The position numbers were made by a program, and so were the translations under genes. From Candidatus Fimimorpha excrementavium (GTDB taxonomy: Bacteria; Bacillota; Clostridia; Lachnospirales; Lachnospiraceae), in contig DVJD01000054.1 in the NCBI GenBank assembly GCA_018710785.1, positions 1-43,783 of the forward strand: a stretch of DNA of 43,783 bases, read 5' to 3'. The number at the start of each line of letters is the position of its first letter. The first letter of the stretch is position 1. The notes beneath the pieces were generated by a model. The model ran no database searches, was not told where the DNA came from, and worked only from the letters and a program-made list of their open reading frames with translations. Shown piece by piece: positions 42,252 through 43,783 of the stretch.

Positions 42252-43322
42252 ATGGGAGTTTACATAGGAAATGCCGCAGCCATTTTGGCAGCGGGATGGA
42301 TCGCACATCGATACGAGGATAAGAAATGGGTGTCCGGTCTATATCTGTTTGGAATATGGTGCATTTGGACGCTGCTTGGCGGACTGCGCACCGGGATCGG
42401 CACGGATTATAACCACTATTATAACCTGTTTTATGAGGCAGGCGCGATACAGACGGTACACGACCTGTTCTCTCAGCGGGAGGAATGGCTGTATCTGCTG
42501 CTGAACAAACTGGTATATCTGTTTTCTGCGGATTTCAGGGTTTATCTGCTGCTGTATTCCGGCCTGCTGTATATGGGATTTTTGATCTTCTATCAGAGGT
42601 ATTCCAGAAATTTGTCCATGAGTCTTTGGCTGTTTACGGCATTTGAATTTTTTGCCATATCACTTTGCTTTATGCGTCAGGCAGCCGCCATTTTGCTGGT
42701 ACTTTATGCCTATGTCGGCTTGACGAAGGGAAAACGGCTGCGGGCCGTGATCCTGATTCTTCTCGGGGCCGGGTTTCATTGGTCGGCTCTGTGTGCGCTG
42801 GCGGCGGTCGTGCTGGGAGAAATCAAATGGAGCCGGGGCCGGGTTATTGCCGCCTGTGCGAGTACGGGAATGTTGCTTTTTGCCATGCGATGGATTCTGC
42901 CGGTGCTTCTCCACACTGTTTTATCCCGCTATCAGGTGTATGAGGGTACGCCGTTTCTGGAAAACGGGCATCCGGCGCTGGCCTTTTTTCCGGCTGTGCT
43001 GGGGGCGTGGATTTTGTATGGCATCAGCCGGACAGAGAAAAAATGGGAGGAACGGGAGCATCGGTATGCGGCCATCGCTGCCGTCCTTGGAATCGTGATG
43101 GCACTATACTCGTGCCAATATTTGATTTTGGAGCGTATTACATTGTATTTTTCCGCATATGCCACCGTATCCATTCCGCAGATACGCAGAGATATGAAAA
43201 AGAAGGAACAGGAAGATGGATTTTATTATAAGACAGCAGAGGGTATTTTGCTGTTCATCAGCCTGGTGGCATTTGTGTTTTATTTGAAAAATGACCGTTA
43301 CGGAGTCGTACCGTATCGGTAG
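42252..43322 (+). CDS. EpsG/Wzy-like exopolysaccharide polymerase
   Basis: The 356-aa protein is highly hydrophobic with about ten membrane segments. The motif GLRTGIGTDYNHYYNLFYE after the second helix is typical of the EpsG family. The FCFMRQAAAILLVLYAYV-type helix and the RYQVYEGTPF loop also fit. EpsG proteins are thought to polymerise repeat units of capsule or exopolysaccharide on the outer face of the membrane. I favour the start at 42252 (GGGGAA six nt upstream), but an in-frame ATG at 42171 would add 27 charged residues. No glycosyltransferases lie in the visible part, so the locus may continue beyond the window or be an orphan. Confidence 0.85.
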   Translation: MGVYIGNAAAILAAGWIAHRYEDKKWVSGLYLFGIWCIWTLLGGLRTGIGTDYNHYYNLFYEAGAIQTVHDLFSQREEWLYLLLNKLVYLFSADFRVYLLLYSGLLYMGFLIFYQRYSRNLSMSLWLFTAFEFFAISLCFMRQAAAILLVLYAYVGLTKGKRLRAVILILLGAGFHWSALCALAAVVLGEIKWSRGRVIAACASTGMLLFAMRWILPVLLHTVLSRYQVYEGTPFLENGHPALAFFPAVLGAWILYGISRTEKKWEEREHRYAAIAAVLGIVMALYSCQYLILERITLYFSAYATVSIPQIRRDMKKKEQEDGFYYKTAEGILLFISLVAFVFYLKNDRYGVVPYR

Positions 43323-43540
43323 GATTTGCATCCGTCCGGATGGCAGGCAGGGCGAACGATTGGACAATTGGCCATGCGGATAAAAAGAGGGGTGATCATC
43401 TGTTATGACCGGATGGGACGGGAGCGGCAAAAGTCCGGGAAAACGGATATTACTATAGAGGGTCAGGATGGCCGGGGCAAGAGTACCGGGCAGTCCGGCA
43501 ATCAATATCACAGTATGAAAGAAAGGAAGCAGTAGGTATT

Positions 43541-43783
43541 ATGAGAAAGATGAAAAGGGTAAGAACCCTTGCAGTGGCCTTTATGGTAGGGGCATTGAGT
43601 CTGTCTACTCTCATGAGCAGCGCCAGCGATTTTTTAGCAACGGAAGAGGAATCCACAGCTGTGGAAACGACGGCGGCCCCGGAGACAGAACCGGAGACAC
43701 CGGCAGAACCGGAGACAGAACCGGAAACACCGGCGGCCCCGGAGACGGAACCAGAGACACCGGCAGAGCCGGAGACGGAACCG
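43541..43783 (+). CDS. Secreted Pro-Glu-Thr repeat protein (5' part only)
   Basis: The first 81 codons are visible. A signal peptide (KMKRVRTLAVAFMVGALSLSTLMSSASD) is followed by a short acidic linker and then a 10-residue repeat PETEPETPA[E/A], present about three and a half times before the window ends. The DNA repeat is 30 bp with silent A/G changes. Such Pro/Glu/Thr stretches are found as spacers in secreted or cell-wall proteins. The rest, including any functional or anchoring domain, lies outside. It is on the same strand 218 bp after the EpsG-like gene, and that gap holds no convincing gene. Confidence 0.8.
   Translation, partial: MRKMKRVRTLAVAFMVGALSLSTLMSSASDFLATEEESTAVETTAAPETEPETPAEPETEPETPAAPETEPETPAEPETEP

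Noticed and set aside
43323-43540. Possible small gene or c-di-GMP riboswitch between the EpsG-like and PET-repeat genes
   Set aside because: A short open frame exists but without a ribosome site, and the conserved GEMM riboswitch boxes are not present.

Overview
The window looks like chromosomal DNA of a low-to-mid GC member of the Clostridia, most likely a gut Lachnospiraceae. The evidence is the paired GlgC/GlgD subunits next to spoVG, the murC-dnaD-helicase loader-prs order, a BceRSAB-type module, a long-form PRPP synthetase and strong AGGAGG Shine-Dalgarno sites with TTGACA/TATAAT promoters, many with an extended TGn -10. No rRNA, tRNA or CRISPR array was seen. All coordinates and alignments were made by eye.

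Layout. 0.2-3.4 kb: GH38 alpha-mannosidase (-). 3.9-4.6 kb: methyltransferase (+). 4.7-7.4 kb: glgC-glgD-spoVG (-), glycogen synthesis plus a regulator. 7.8-12.9 kb: murC, then dnaD and a dnaI-like helicase loader, then prs (+); the murC-dnaD gap carries two pairs of back-to-back DnaA boxes. 13.0-14.6 kb: YitT-type membrane protein and an AraC-like sensor protein without its DNA-binding domain. 14.7-18.7 kb (-): transaldolase and L-arabinose isomerase, then a 592-aa protein of unknown function. 19.8-24.4 kb (-): BceRS two-component system and BceAB antimicrobial-peptide ABC transporter, with a BceR-type operator before bceA. 25.0-26.9 kb: ECF S-component, a small helicase-associated-domain protein and a decayed serine recombinase. 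27.1-29.1 kb: cobalamin genes cbiK (+), cbiC and cobA (-). 29.3-32.5 kb: MgtA-type Mg2+ ATPase followed by a winged-helix regulator lacking a receiver. 33.0-35.5 kb: AraC regulator, small protein and GH88 unsaturated glucuronyl hydrolase. 35.8-40.4 kb: hypF-hypC-hypD-hypE for [NiFe]-hydrogenase cofactor assembly. 40.6-43.8 kb: PepV dipeptidase, EpsG/Wzy-like polymerase and the start of a secreted Pro-Glu-Thr repeat protein.

The most unusual signal is non-coding. A family of long palindromic repeats lies in four intergenic gaps (window start, 19.5, 24.5-24.95 and 32.54-32.74 kb). The outer stem sequence differs strongly between copies, yet both arms change together so that each copy still pairs. 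The 24.5 kb locus adds two tandem half-copies and a 50-bp insertion. A second, unrelated 41-bp element is shared between the leader of mgtA and the region upstream of the 592-aa protein gene. Other points of interest are the DnaA-box clusters ahead of primosome genes, a hypC that has lost its stop and reads 263 nt into hypD, and a short membrane-peptide ORF overlapping the start of hypF.
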